Origin: an uncultured Planctomycetia bacterium
Lineage (GTDB): Bacteria > Planctomycetota > Phycisphaerae > FEN-1346 > JAACEH01
Reading direction: 5' to 3'
Length of the DNA stretch: 64,000 nucleotides
Assembly (NCBI GenBank): GCA_903929765.1
Contig: CAIYVX010000001.1
Location: forward strand, 1 to 64,000
The translations under genes and the position numbers were made by a program. Position 1 is the stretch's first letter. Each line of letters opens with the position of its first letter. Shown in pieces: positions 42,385 to 50,603 of the stretch. Below the pieces are notes generated by a model. The model saw only the letters and a list, made by a program, of their open reading frames with translations, searched no databases and was not told the DNA's origin.

Positions 42385-42987
42385 TTATTCTTCGCTCGGC
42401 ACCACGCCCACGTCGAACCGCGCGAACTGCGTGATCGTCATGTTCTCCCCGATCTTCCCGATCAGGCTCTTCAAGACTTCGCCCACGCTCTGCTTGTCGT
42501 CGTGAATCCAGGGCTGTTCCAGCAGCACGCGCTCGGCGAAATACTTGTCGAGCTTCCCTTCGACGATCTTGTCGATGATGTTGGCCGGCTTGCCCACCAC
42601 CTGGGCCTTGGCGATCTCGCGCTCGGACTCGACGATCTTCAGGTCCACCTGCGACCGCGACACGGCAATCGGGCTGAAGGCGGCGATGTGCTTCGAGAGG
42701 TCGTCGGCGAACTTGATGAAATCGGTGTTGCGGGCCACGAAGTCGGTCTCGCAATTCACCTGCACCAGCACGCCGATCCGCTTGTTGTGGTGAATGTAGG
42801 TGTGGATGATGCCGTTGGCGGTGGCCCGTCCGACCCGCTTCTCGGCCGTGGCGAACCCCTTCTTTCGCAGCAATTCCAGGGCCTTGGTCTGATCCCCGTC
42901 CGCTTCCTCCAGGGCCTTTTTGCATTCCATCATGCCCTGGCCGCTCATGTCACGAAGTTTTCTGACTGCTTCGGCTGTTATCGCCAT
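42385..42987 (-). CDS. tsf: elongation factor Ts
   Basis: A 200-residue nucleotide-exchange factor for EF-Tu. The N-terminal UBA-like domain carries VRKLRDMSGQGMMECKKALEE; NCETDFVARN is the core motif that contacts EF-Tu. The length is short (E. coli 283), like other one-core-domain EF-Ts proteins. Start at 42987 after GGAGA. Confidence 0.95.
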   Translation of the reverse strand: MAITAEAVRKLRDMSGQGMMECKKALEEADGDQTKALELLRKKGFATAEKRVGRATANGIIHTYIHHNKRIGVLVQVNCETDFVARNTDFIKFADDLSKHIAAFSPIAVSRSQVDLKIVESEREIAKAQVVGKPANIIDKIVEGKLDKYFAERVLLEQPWIHDDKQSVGEVLKSLIGKIGENMTITQFARFDVGVVPSEE

Positions 42988-43088
42988 TTTGTCTATCTCC
43001 AAAAAGAAGGCCTAAGGCTTCAGACCTAAGACTTAAGGAACGGCAACAACAAAAACTGCAACACCAAGCGGAAAACGGCATTTATTAT

Positions 43089-43132
43089 GTCGGGCCGGGG
43101 CCCGACCTACATGGTGCGTGCAAGCACGCACC
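43089..43132. repeat. two adjacent palindromes downstream of rpsB
   Basis: GTCGGGCC-GG-GGCCCGAC (43089-43106) and GGTGCGTGC-AA-GCACGCACC (43113-43132). The first is the exact inverse of the element at 44617-44634 apart from its two-base loop; the second abuts the rpsB stop codon and resembles 49425-49440. Confidence 0.75.
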
Positions 43133-44353
43133 CTACTTCTTTTCTTCCCGCCCGCGCTCGCCGGCGTCATCGGTCTTCACTGGCGCGGACTCATGCGCGA
43201 CCTGGCCCGGCTTGACGTCGCCCTCGAGACCCTTCTCGAAGGTCCGGTCGGTCATCGTCGGCAGATGCCCGCCCAGGGGCGCCTTTTCCTGCTGCTCGGG
43301 AATGTTGATCGGTGCTACCGGTGCGGCCGTTGGCTCAACCGCTGCTGCCGGCGCCGGAGCGTCAGTCGGCACGACCACCGGTCGCGGCGCGCCGCGTTCG
43401 GCAATCTGCGACGGATCCGGGCCGCGCTTCTCACTGCGTCCGCGACCACCCTGGCCGCCGCGTCCGCCGGCGCCGCCCGCACCACCACGTCCGCCGCCAC
43501 CGCCACCACCACCCTGGCCGCCGCGTCCACCACCACCGCCACCGCCACCACCACCCGCGCCGCCACGTCCGCCGCCGCCACCCTGCTTCCGGCCGCGCGG
43601 CCGACGCGCCGGAGCGCCGCTCTCGGCCGCCGCTTCCTGCACGCGATCGGCCGTGATCGGATGCGCCGCCCGGTTGGCCAGGCCTTCAGCCACGCCGTCG
43701 GCCATCTGGCCCAGCACGATTTCGATGCTGCGCATCGCGTCGTCGTTGCCTGGCACGACAATGTCCACCTGATCCGGATCGCTGTCCGTGTCCATCAGGG
43801 CCACGGTGGGAATCCCGAGCCGCTGAGCTTCTTTAATGGCGATGTCTTCGCGCCGCGGATCGACCACGAACAAGGCCCCCGGCAGGCGGCTCATCGTCCG
43901 CACGCCGTTCAGGTTGCGCCCGATCTTCCGCTTTTCGCGGCCGAGCTTCGAGATCATCTTCTTCGAATAGGAATTGATTTCGCCAGTCTTTTCCAGCGTT
44001 TCCAGTTGCTCCAGGTATTTGAGCCGCTCACGGATCGTGCGGAAATTGGTCAGCATCCCGCCCAGCCAGCGCTCGCTGACGAAGGGCATGTTGCACCGCG
44101 CCGCCTCGCGCTCGACCACGGCTTTGGCCTGGCGCTTGGTGGCCACGAACAGGATGTCTTTGCCCTCGGCCACCATCTGGGTCAGGAACTTTTTGGCCCG
44201 GATGATGCCCTTGATGGTTTCTTTCACATCGATGATGTGAATAAGATTCCGTTTGCCGTAGATGTACGGCTTCATCTTCGGATTCCACCGCGAGACGCGG
44301 TGCCCGAAATGAATCCCGGAGTCGATCAGTTCGCGCACATTGAGTTCGGCCAT
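43133..44353 (-). CDS. rpsB: 30S ribosomal protein S2 with long Gly/Arg-rich extension
   Basis: Residues 1-245 are a normal S2: [19 protein letters not shown] at the start, [35 protein letters not shown] and [11 protein letters not shown]2 usually ends near here. This protein runs on to 406 residues: a basic linker (PARRPRGRK), a tract at 258-305 made almost only of Gly and Arg with a few Ala/Gln (GGRGG units), then an Ala/Pro-rich acidic tail. The start at 44353 is followed by tsf in the same direction. The extension is unlike textbook S2 and resembles RGG-type RNA-binding tracts. Confidence 0.93.
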   Translation of the reverse strand: MAELNVRELIDSGIHFGHRVSRWNPKMKPYIYGKRNLIHIIDVKETIKGIIRAKKFLTQMVAEGKDILFVATKRQAKAVVEREAARCNMPFVSERWLGGMLTNFRTIRERLKYLEQLETLEKTGEINSYSKKMISKLGREKRKIGRNLNGVRTMSRLPGALFVVDPRREDIAIKEAQRLGIPTVALMDTDSDPDQVDIVVPGNDDAMRSIEIVLGQMADGVAEGLANRAAHPITADRVQEAAAESGAPARRPRGRKQGGGGGRGGAGGGGGGGGGGRGGQGGGGGGGGRGGAGGAGGRGGQGGRGRSEKRGPDPSQIAERGAPRPVVVPTDAPAPAAAVEPTAAPVAPINIPEQQEKAPLGGHLPTMTDRTFEKGLEGDVKPGQVAHESAPVKTDDAGERGREEKK

Positions 44354-44514
44354 TGCTTGCCTTTCTGAGGCTGGGTCGGCCTGCGGCTTCTGGGGATCCC
44401 TTTTGGGTCTTTGACTCGCTTCACAAAAGCGAGCAGGGTGTCCGGCCGCAAACTGACAGGTTAGGAGACACTTTCGGCCCACGGCCCGCGCCGCAAGCCA
44501 CACTACAGTCCCGC

Positions 44515-44543
44515 ATCATACCGCCGCCCGCCCGAAATGTCAA
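44515..44543 (-). promoter_or_regulatory. strong promoter of the rpsB-tsf-pyrH-frr operon
   Basis: On the minus strand TTGACA (44543-44538), a 17-bp spacer and TATGAT (44520-44515): near consensus. It leaves a leader of about 155 nt before rpsB, room for an S2-type autoregulatory structure, but I do not recognise a specific fold. Confidence 0.8.
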
Positions 44544-44616
44544 AAATAAACCGCGTTTGACTTGCCCCCCGCCCGACGGTAAATTGTCTGTCTGAAAAGG
44601 TGTTGTTTCGATGTAG

Positions 44617-44634
44617 GTCGGGCCCTGGCCCGAC
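44617..44634. repeat. GTCGGGCC palindrome
   Basis: GTCGGGCC-CT-GGCCCGAC with ATGTAG and ATT flanks; the inverted twin of 43089-43106. Confidence 0.7.
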
Positions 44635-44672
44635 ATTGTTAAGGCCGTTTTTTCGGCGGAGGATGCTATTCG

Positions 44673-45527
44673 ATGAATAACCTGTTGGGCGCAGCCGCAA
44701 TTCTGGCGTTATTTATCGGGTCCTGGGCCCTCGCCGCCGATTCCCCCGCCGTCCCGGCCCAATCCGCCGTCCCGGCCGTTTCCGCGACCAGCGCCACCCC
44801 CGCCGACGCCCTGCCCACGGTCGAAAGCCTGATCGATATCGCCGCCGCCAAGTGCGCTGCCGCCAAAGACCTTTCCGCCGAATCCACCACCGGCGCCGTC
44901 GGCCGCGTCGGCAAAGGCAGCCTCAAAATCCTCTTCCCCGACCGCCTCATTTTCCTCACCGAATACAGCGAGAAGGCCGGTGACAAGGAACATGTTCTGC
45001 TCTTGATGAGGATCGTGCGGAACAAGAATCTTCTTTACGTCGAGCAGACCGGCCCGGGCGCCATCAGTCCCGGCGTGGCGCGAGTCGATCTGGTTAAGCT
45101 GGAAGAATTGCGCCGGCAATATCGCGGGTCGCCCGTGGAGGCGGTTCTGAAGGCTGTCCAACCGCCAAACTATGAAAAGTATCTGAAGGACGCCGTGGCC
45201 GATGGCCTGGTCTTCAAGATCCTCAAGGCCGAGGGCGACCTCGTCACCGTCGAAGGCGCCAACCCGAAATTCGTCCCCGGCTCTCGCCAGCCCGCCCGCG
45301 TCGTGGCCATCATCAGCCGCACCGACGGCTTTCCCCGCTCCATCCGCCACTACGGCGAGCTGGGCAACCTCCTCGACTTCATCGAATTCAGCAAAGTCAC
45401 CTTCGACGCCGGCCTGAAATCTTCCGACCTCGACTATGTGCCGCCGAAGGATTTGACGCTGATGGACATGAACGACAAGTTGAAGGCCATGGCCAACCAG
45501 TTTGTCACGCCATCGCCGCAAAAGTAG
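44673..45527 (+). CDS. LolA-like exported protein
   Basis: A 284-residue protein with a signal peptide (cleavage near ALA-AD, about residue 22) and an Ala/Pro-rich spacer. The mature part has the curved-sheet pattern of LolA-like and DUF1571-like proteins: KGSLKILFPDRLIFLTEY, LLYVEQTGPG, SRTDGFPRSIRHYGE, FIEFSKVTFDAGL, ending with a DLDYVPPKDL segment. LolA-like folds bind lipids or lipoproteins in the periplasm. The exact ligand is not known. The ATG lies downstream of a GCGGAGGATG site. Confidence 0.6.
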   Translation: MNNLLGAAAILALFIGSWALAADSPAVPAQSAVPAVSATSATPADALPTVESLIDIAAAKCAAAKDLSAESTTGAVGRVGKGSLKILFPDRLIFLTEYSEKAGDKEHVLLLMRIVRNKNLLYVEQTGPGAISPGVARVDLVKLEELRRQYRGSPVEAVLKAVQPPNYEKYLKDAVADGLVFKILKAEGDLVTVEGANPKFVPGSRQPARVVAIISRTDGFPRSIRHYGELGNLLDFIEFSKVTFDAGLKSSDLDYVPPKDLTLMDMNDKLKAMANQFVTPSPQK

Positions 45528-45528
45528 G

Positions 45529-45546
45529 GTGGCTGCTTGCAGCCAC
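45529..45546. repeat. GTGGCTGC palindrome
   Basis: GTGGCTGC-TT-GCAGCCAC immediately after the stop codon of the LolA-like gene, with a TAGG flank as at 49418. Confidence 0.55.
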
Positions 45547-45567
45547 GCTGTAATAAAAAGGTACTTC

Positions 45568-46119
45568 ATGGGTAACGCCGAACCAAAAGAACTCTCTCGC
45601 CGCGTGATCTTCTCCGGCCACAAGGTCCAACTCGAACTTCACGAAATCGAAGACCCCTCCGGCCGCCGTTCCACGCGCGAAATCGTCCGCCACAACGGCA
45701 GCGTCGCCATTCTCGCCCTGCGCCGCCGGTCTGACGGCAGCCGCGAAGTGCTGCTGGAACGGAATTACCGGTACGCCTTCGGCCGCTGGTGCATCGAGAT
45801 TCCAGCCGGCACACTCGACCACCCCGGCGAATCGCCCGAGGACTGTGCCCGGCGAGAACTGATCGAGGAAACCGGATTTTGCGCCCGCGAGATGCGGCAC
45901 CTGCTCACGATTATGCCCAGTCCCGGCTTCCTGACCGAGCGGCTGACGATTTTCCTGGCCGAGGAACCCGCGCCGGGTCGGGCAGCTCTGGAGCCGGGCG
46001 AGCTGATCGAAATCGTCTGGACGCCCTGGGCCGAAGTCCTGCGCATGATTCGCGCCGGCGAAATCGAGGACGCCAAGACCATCGCCGCAGTATTGTACTA
46101 TGAGAGCTTCTGTGTCTGA
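45568..46119 (+). CDS. NUDIX hydrolase, ADP-ribose pyrophosphatase-like
   Basis: A 183-residue protein. The Nudix box is at 81-103 (GTLDHPGESPEDCARRELIE then ETGF), with the metal-binding RE..EE. LLERNYRYAFGRWCIEIPAG upstream is typical of ADP-ribose diphosphatases (NudF group), and MPSPGFLTERLTIFLA follows as in that group. It likely hydrolyses ADP-ribose to AMP and ribose-5-phosphate. Start at 45568; an earlier in-frame start would add repeat-derived residues. Confidence 0.85.
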   Translation: MGNAEPKELSRRVIFSGHKVQLELHEIEDPSGRRSTREIVRHNGSVAILALRRRSDGSREVLLERNYRYAFGRWCIEIPAGTLDHPGESPEDCARRELIEETGFCAREMRHLLTIMPSPGFLTERLTIFLAEEPAPGRAALEPGELIEIVWTPWAEVLRMIRAGEIEDAKTIAAVLYYESFCV

Positions 46120-46136
46120 AGAAAGACGGAGTCCGT

Positions 46137-47093
46137 ATGGCTTGGCATCAAACCTGGAACGATGATCCTGAAGACGGGCGGCAGCAGGGCGTCTACCGCA
46201 TGGGCGGCGGCGTGCCCGGTCTGGGCCAATTGCCCGGCGTCCTCTGGCTCCTCATTCTCAATGGCGTGGTCTTCCTGCTCCAGCAATCCGGCGTTGGCGA
46301 GACCATCGACCAATTCGGCTCTTTGTCGGTGTACACATTATTCAACCAGTTCCAACTCTGGCGGATCGTCACCTACCAGTTTCTTCACGCCAACTTTTCC
46401 CACATCTTCTGGAACATGTTCGGCCTCTGGATGTTCGGCCGGATCGTCGAGTTCCAGTTCGGCACGCGGCGTTTCGTCTGGCTCTACCTCCTGAGCGGCG
46501 TGGCCGGCGGGCTGACTGAGTGCGCCTTCAACGTCGTGATGAAATGGGCCGGCGTCCAGGGTCCGGACTGGCTCGATGTTTCGGTCATCGGGGCCAGCGC
46601 CGGCGTCATGGGCGTGATCGTCGCCTATGCCGTGCGCAACCCCAACTCGCTGATTTATCTCTTTTTCTTCATCCCGCTGAAGGCCAAATGGATGGCCCTC
46701 GGGTGGGCCGTCTTCACCACCTGGTACGCGATGGAACCGCTGGTCAACCGCACCGCCATCGAGATGACCCAGACTGCCCACGCGGCGCACCTCGGCGGCA
46801 TGGTCTTCGCCTTCCTCTGGGCCTTGGTCATCGGCTGGCGCGAGCGACGCGGCGGTCTCCCGCTCTTCAGCCCCGCCCGTGGTTGGACGGTTCACTCCAC
46901 CCAGGGCGAGATACGATCCGTGGCCGACCATCCGATTGTCGGCGGTCCAAACTCGCCGCAGTCCGACGACGCGGACGAGCGCCGCCTCGACGACCTCCTG
47001 CGAAAAATCGGCGCTCACGGTCTCGATTCCCTGACCGACGAAGAGCGCCGCTTCCTGCGCCGCATGAGCCAGCGCAAACGTGACGGCCTGTGA
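46137..47093 (+). CDS. rhomboid protease with cytosolic C-terminal domain
   Basis: A 318-residue membrane protein. Six hydrophobic segments carry the catalytic S154 in IGASAGVMG and H218 in [29 protein letters not shown] is the conserved HxxxN helix. After the membrane part (about residue 235) comes a soluble tail ending in [20 protein letters not shown] then [10 protein letters not shown], a short helical domain found on many rhomboids of this type (DUF6576-like). ATG after a GGAG site. Confidence 0.9.
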   Translation: MAWHQTWNDDPEDGRQQGVYRMGGGVPGLGQLPGVLWLLILNGVVFLLQQSGVGETIDQFGSLSVYTLFNQFQLWRIVTYQFLHANFSHIFWNMFGLWMFGRIVEFQFGTRRFVWLYLLSGVAGGLTECAFNVVMKWAGVQGPDWLDVSVIGASAGVMGVIVAYAVRNPNSLIYLFFFIPLKAKWMALGWAVFTTWYAMEPLVNRTAIEMTQTAHAAHLGGMVFAFLWALVIGWRERRGGLPLFSPARGWTVHSTQGEIRSVADHPIVGGPNSPQSDDADERRLDDLLRKIGAHGLDSLTDEERRFLRRMSQRKRDGL

Positions 47094-47130
47094 TTCTTTT
47101 GTTCAGCAATTAATTTGTGGGAGTGTAAAG

Positions 47131-48522
47131 GTGAAAACCGAAGCCGCCTATCAGAAATGTATCCGTCCGACTTGCGGCGCCGAGTTCGCCGTCCGCGAAA
47201 CCCTTTTCGCCTGCCCCAAGTGCGGCGATTTGCTCGACGTGAAATATCGCTGGGACAAACTCGACCGCCCCACCAACCTTGCCTGGTTCGAGCGCCGCTG
47301 GGCCGAGCGCCGCGACCCCCTCGCCCTCAGCGGCGTCTGGCGGTTCCGCGAGTTGCTCCCCTTCGCCGGCCGCGACGAAATCATCACCCTCGGCGAGGGC
47401 CAGACCATCCTCCAGACCGCCGACCGCGTCGCCGAATACGCCAAAATCCGCCCCGGCCGCTTTCATCTCCAATACGAAGGCCTCAACCCCAGCGGCTCGT
47501 TCAAGGACAACGGCATGACCGCCGCCTTCACCCACGCCCGCCTGGTCGGCGCTCGTCGCGCCGCCTGCGCCTCCACCGGCAACACCAGCGCCAGCATGGC
47601 CGTCTACGCCGCCGCCAACCCCGCCATCAGCGGTCTGGTCTTCGTCGGCAGCGGCAAGATCGCCTACGGCAAACTTTCCCAGGCCCTCGATTACGGCGTG
47701 CGGACGCTCCAACTCGTCGGCGATTTCGACGCCTGCATGGCCCGCGTCAAGGAAGTCGCCGCCCGCTTTGGTATTTACCTGATGAACAGTGTCAATCCGT
47801 TCCGTCTCGAAGGCCAGAAGGCCATCATGTTCCGCGTCCTCGAAGCGCTCAACTGGGAAGTTCCCGACTGGATTGTCGTACCCGGCGGCAACCTCGGCAA
47901 CTCCAGCTCTTTCGGCAAGGCCTTCGCCGAACTCCTCGAACTGGGCTTGATCAAAAAAGTCCCGCGCCTGGCCGTCATCAACGCCGCCGGAGCCGACACG
48001 CTCTATCGCCTGGTCAACGACGAAGGCCTCCGCTGGAACGGCGGCGCTGTGGACGACGCCAAGATCGACCGTTTCTATGCCGCCATGGACGCCGCCGGCC
48101 GCCGCGCCAAAACCCTGGCCAGCGCCATCGAAATCAACCGCCCGGTCAACCTGAAAAAATGTCTCCGGGCCCTCGACCTGATGTGCGGCGTGGTCGAGCG
48201 CGTCACCGATCAGGAAATTCTCGACGCCAAGGCCCAGGTCGGTCGCGGGGGCCTCGGCTGCGAACCCGCCAGCGCCGCCAGCGTCGCCGGCACGCGCAAA
48301 CTGGTCGAGCGCGGCCTGATCGACCCCGCCGAGCGCGTCGTCTGCATCCTCACCGGCCACCTGCTCAAGGATCCGACCGCGACCGTCGCTTACCACACCA
48401 AGACCGACGCCGAGTTGGCCGAAACCTACGCGCCGTACGGCGTCCGCGCCGCCGCTTTTGCCAACCGACCGATTGTCGTCGAAGATAATATGGATGCCAT
48501 CATCAAAGCAATGGAAGAGTAG
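47131..48522 (+). CDS. thrC: threonine synthase
   Basis: A 463-residue PLP enzyme converting O-phosphohomoserine to threonine. The N-terminus is a small Cys-rich element (C10, C15, C28, C31) as in many archaeal-type threonine synthases. The PLP lysine is K125 in [11 protein letters not shown]; the phosphate loop is [17 protein letters not shown] start preceded by GGGAG at about 9 bases. dapB, another aspartate-family gene, follows 85 bases later. Confidence 0.9.
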   Translation: MKTEAAYQKCIRPTCGAEFAVRETLFACPKCGDLLDVKYRWDKLDRPTNLAWFERRWAERRDPLALSGVWRFRELLPFAGRDEIITLGEGQTILQTADRVAEYAKIRPGRFHLQYEGLNPSGSFKDNGMTAAFTHARLVGARRAACASTGNTSASMAVYAAANPAISGLVFVGSGKIAYGKLSQALDYGVRTLQLVGDFDACMARVKEVAARFGIYLMNSVNPFRLEGQKAIMFRVLEALNWEVPDWIVVPGGNLGNSSSFGKAFAELLELGLIKKVPRLAVINAAGADTLYRLVNDEGLRWNGGAVDDAKIDRFYAAMDAAGRRAKTLASAIEINRPVNLKKCLRALDLMCGVVERVTDQEILDAKAQVGRGGLGCEPASAASVAGTRKLVERGLIDPAERVVCILTGHLLKDPTATVAYHTKTDAELAETYAPYGVRAAAFANRPIVVEDNMDAIIKAMEE

Positions 48523-48543
48523 TAATCTAATGTAAGGATGTGC

Positions 48544-48566
48544 CACGGCGGGTCTTGCCCGCCGTG
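48544..48566. repeat. CACGGCGGG palindrome
   Basis: CACGGCGGG and CCCGCCGTG pair around TCTTG, flanked by TGTGC as in other copies. It lies between thrC and dapB. Confidence 0.6.
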
Positions 48567-48607
48567 TCGAACGCCGGTAAAATGTACGCCGCTAAGGACT
48601 ATCGAAA

Positions 48608-49414
48608 ATGACGAACAATAATAAAATCCGTGTGGCCATCAACGGCGCCGCCGGGCGCATGGGTCGCCGCCTGGTTGCCCTGGCCGCCGAAACCCCGGAA
48701 CTGGAACTCGTCGCCGCCCTGGAATCACCGGGCAACAGCCAGCTCGGAGCAGATGCGGGGGAATTGGCCGGTCTCGGGCGGCTCGGAGTCAAGCTGACCG
48801 AGAAACTCCCGCCCGCCGGCGCCGACGTTCTCATCGATTTCAGCCTGCCCGCGGGCACGCTCGCCCGCCTGGCCGAGTGTAGCGCCGCCGGCGTGGCCAT
48901 GGTCATCGGCACCACCGGCCTTGACCGCGCCGCCGAGGAAACCATTGCCGCCGCTGCCCGAAAAATCGCCATCGTCAAAGCCCCGAACATGAGCGTCGGC
49001 GTCAACGTCCTCCTCAAGACCGCCGCCCAGGTCGCCAAGGCGCTCGGCCCGGACTACGACGTAGAGATCGTCGAATCGCACCACCGTTTCAAGCAGGACG
49101 CCCCCAGCGGCACTGCCCTGGCCCTGGCCCGCGCCATTGCCGCCGCCACCGGCCGCGACCTCGCCGCCGACGCCTGCTACGGCCGCGAAGGAACCAGCCC
49201 GCGCCGCCCCGGCGAGATCGGCATTCACGCCGTCCGCGCCGGCGACATCGTCGGCGAACATCACGTCTACCTCGCCGCCCTCGGCGAACGGATCGAACTG
49301 GGCCACGTTGCCACCACGCGCGATACCTTCGCCCGCGGCGCCCTCCGCGCCGCCATCTGGCTGGCCGGCCGCCCCGCCGGACTTTATTCCATGACGGACG
49401 TTCTCGGTCTTTAA
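48608..49414 (+). CDS. dapB: 4-hydroxy-tetrahydrodipicolinate reductase
   Basis: A 268-residue enzyme of the lysine/DAP pathway that feeds meso-DAP to MurE. NAD(P) loop INGAAGRMGRRLV; IGTTGLD and the APNMSVGVN segment; the catalytic ESHHRFKQDAPSGTAL with the HH/K pair; the C-terminal LYSMTDVLGL is standard. Confidence 0.95.
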   Translation: MTNNNKIRVAINGAAGRMGRRLVALAAETPELELVAALESPGNSQLGADAGELAGLGRLGVKLTEKLPPAGADVLIDFSLPAGTLARLAECSAAGVAMVIGTTGLDRAAEETIAAAARKIAIVKAPNMSVGVNVLLKTAAQVAKALGPDYDVEIVESHHRFKQDAPSGTALALARAIAAATGRDLAADACYGREGTSPRRPGEIGIHAVRAGDIVGEHHVYLAALGERIELGHVATTRDTFARGALRAAIWLAGRPAGLYSMTDVLGL

Positions 49415-49417
49415 AAA

Positions 49418-49443
49418 TGTAGGATGCGTGCTTGCACGCACTA
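49418..49443. repeat. TGCGTGC palindrome
   Basis: TGTAGGATGCGTGC-TT-GCACGCA with ACTAAT after it, directly downstream of dapB and next to the terminator of the convergent gene. Confidence 0.6.
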
Positions 49444-49444
49444 A

Positions 49445-49482
49445 TAAAAAAACCGGAGAGCCATTATCTGGCCCCCCGGTTG
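49445..49482 (-). terminator. Rho-independent terminator of PEP-CTERM gene 3
   Basis: On the minus strand AACCGG(GG)GGCC and GGC(TC)TCCGGTT form a stem followed by seven T residues. Confidence 0.8.
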
Positions 49483-49511
49483 AATCCACCACTTGAGTTA
49501 TCGAGCCTCTG

Positions 49512-50183
49512 CTATTTCGCCAGCCGCTTCCTCCGCACCACCACCAGCCCACCCAGGCCCAGACCCAGCAGGCCCATCGCGGTCGGCTCGGGAACAGGGA
49601 CCGTCATCACCAGGATGTCCTGGGCCGGATTATTACCGTTCAAACTGGTCAGCGTGGCGATTTCCACGTTGCCAAAGCCCGACCAACTGCCGGGGGTCAC
49701 GTTCCAGCCCATGGAGTTGTACTCCGCCTCGGCCGCCGCCAGATTGCCCTGCAGGATCGCGCCGCCTTCGGCCTGCAATTGGGCGTCGGTGGCGCCCAAT
49801 GAACTCCAAATCCCGTACTGGATGGCCTGCTGCTGGAGCACGGTGCCGGTATAGCCGGGCAGCGTGCCGTTGACGAACCCGGTGTAGAGATAAGCGGTCT
49901 GCGCCGTCATGGAGGCGCCGCCCTGGTTGACATGGCCCAGGCCGGTCACCTGGTAAGTGTAGCCGGTCCCGCCATTAACATACAGCATGCCTTGCAGGTA
50001 GGCGCAGAAGGTGTCGAATGTGGTGAAGTTAGAGGTTCCGGTGGGGTAGGCCGTGAACGTCCCGCCGGACCAGTTGCCGAAATAGATTTCGTCGCCCACG
50101 GTCAGCACCGAACCGGCCTGAACGACACTCGATGCAACAACCAAGACCAACACCATGCTGACTCCCAGTAACGTGCGCTTCAT
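49512..50183 (-). CDS. PEP-CTERM sorting-domain protein, third gene
   Basis: A 223-residue exported protein with a signal peptide (cleavage near VQA-GS), a mature region rich in Gly, Thr and Tyr, and a C-terminal signal VPEPTAMGLLGLGLGGLVVV followed by RRKR. The central part (FDTFCAYLQG, QQAIQYGIWSSLG) differs from the two tandem PEP-CTERM proteins, so it is a different family sharing only the sorting tag. Strong GGGAGG ribosome site. Confidence 0.85.
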   Translation of the reverse strand: MKRTLLGVSMVLVLVVASSVVQAGSVLTVGDEIYFGNWSGGTFTAYPTGTSNFTTFDTFCAYLQGMLYVNGGTGYTYQVTGLGHVNQGGASMTAQTAYLYTGFVNGTLPGYTGTVLQQQAIQYGIWSSLGATDAQLQAEGGAILQGNLAAAEAEYNSMGWNVTPGSWSGFGNVEIATLTSLNGNNPAQDILVMTVPVPEPTAMGLLGLGLGGLVVVRRKRLAK

Positions 50184-50603
50184 ATGTCGCCTCCCTTTTT
50201 CGCGCTAGAGATTATTGTGTCCCCCGCAAGTCGCCCGTCACAGACACGCCGCAACGGTTTGCCGACTTGTGTTTCAGGGCTCCCTTATTTGCTCCTTGCA
50301 ACGTCTTCAGGAGCAACCCTACACATTGGCGAGGGGTGGTCAAACCAGGCTCCGCTGGCAAGTTTTTTCGAGATCGTAAGTGGTTGCGGGGAAAGGTGTT
50401 ATGACAATGGTAAAAAATTTTAGGAGTTTGGCTATTTGCGTGCGGAACCAAAAAAATCGCGCGTTTTTCCGCCCGCTCGGCGGACGAATCCGGGGCGGCA
50501 CGCAGCGCCAGAAAAACTCAAAGTCGCTTGCTCACAGCCGCGCAGCATGTTCTAATGTGGAAACAATTCGTTTGGCTGGTTCTGAACAGCGAGGATCAAA
50601 CTC
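50184..50603. other. 420-bp intergenic region with leader of PEP-CTERM gene 3
   Basis: Divergent genes flank this gap. On the minus strand there is a hairpin TTGCTCCT (50316-50309) pairing with AGGAGCAA (50296-50289), and G/C-rich pairing segments between it and the start codon, consistent with a structured leader. A possible promoter TTGACC-16-TAGGGT lies just before the hairpin but is weak. It does not share the GGGG-loop hairpins of the other PEP-CTERM leaders. I see no gene here and no clear promoter for the rightward gene. Confidence 0.4.

Noticed and set aside
43212-43772. Pro/Arg-rich open frames opposite the S2 extension
   Set aside because: They are the complement of the Gly/Arg tract (PPRPP-type low complexity) with no start signal; the S2 frame is fixed by its conserved N-terminal 245 residues.
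50184-50340. GGCAAACC in the leader of PEP-CTERM gene 3, suggesting a c-di-GMP-I riboswitch
   Set aside because: The second conserved strand (GACGCAAAGCC-like) and the tetraloop/receptor are missing; only an 8-base coincidence remains.
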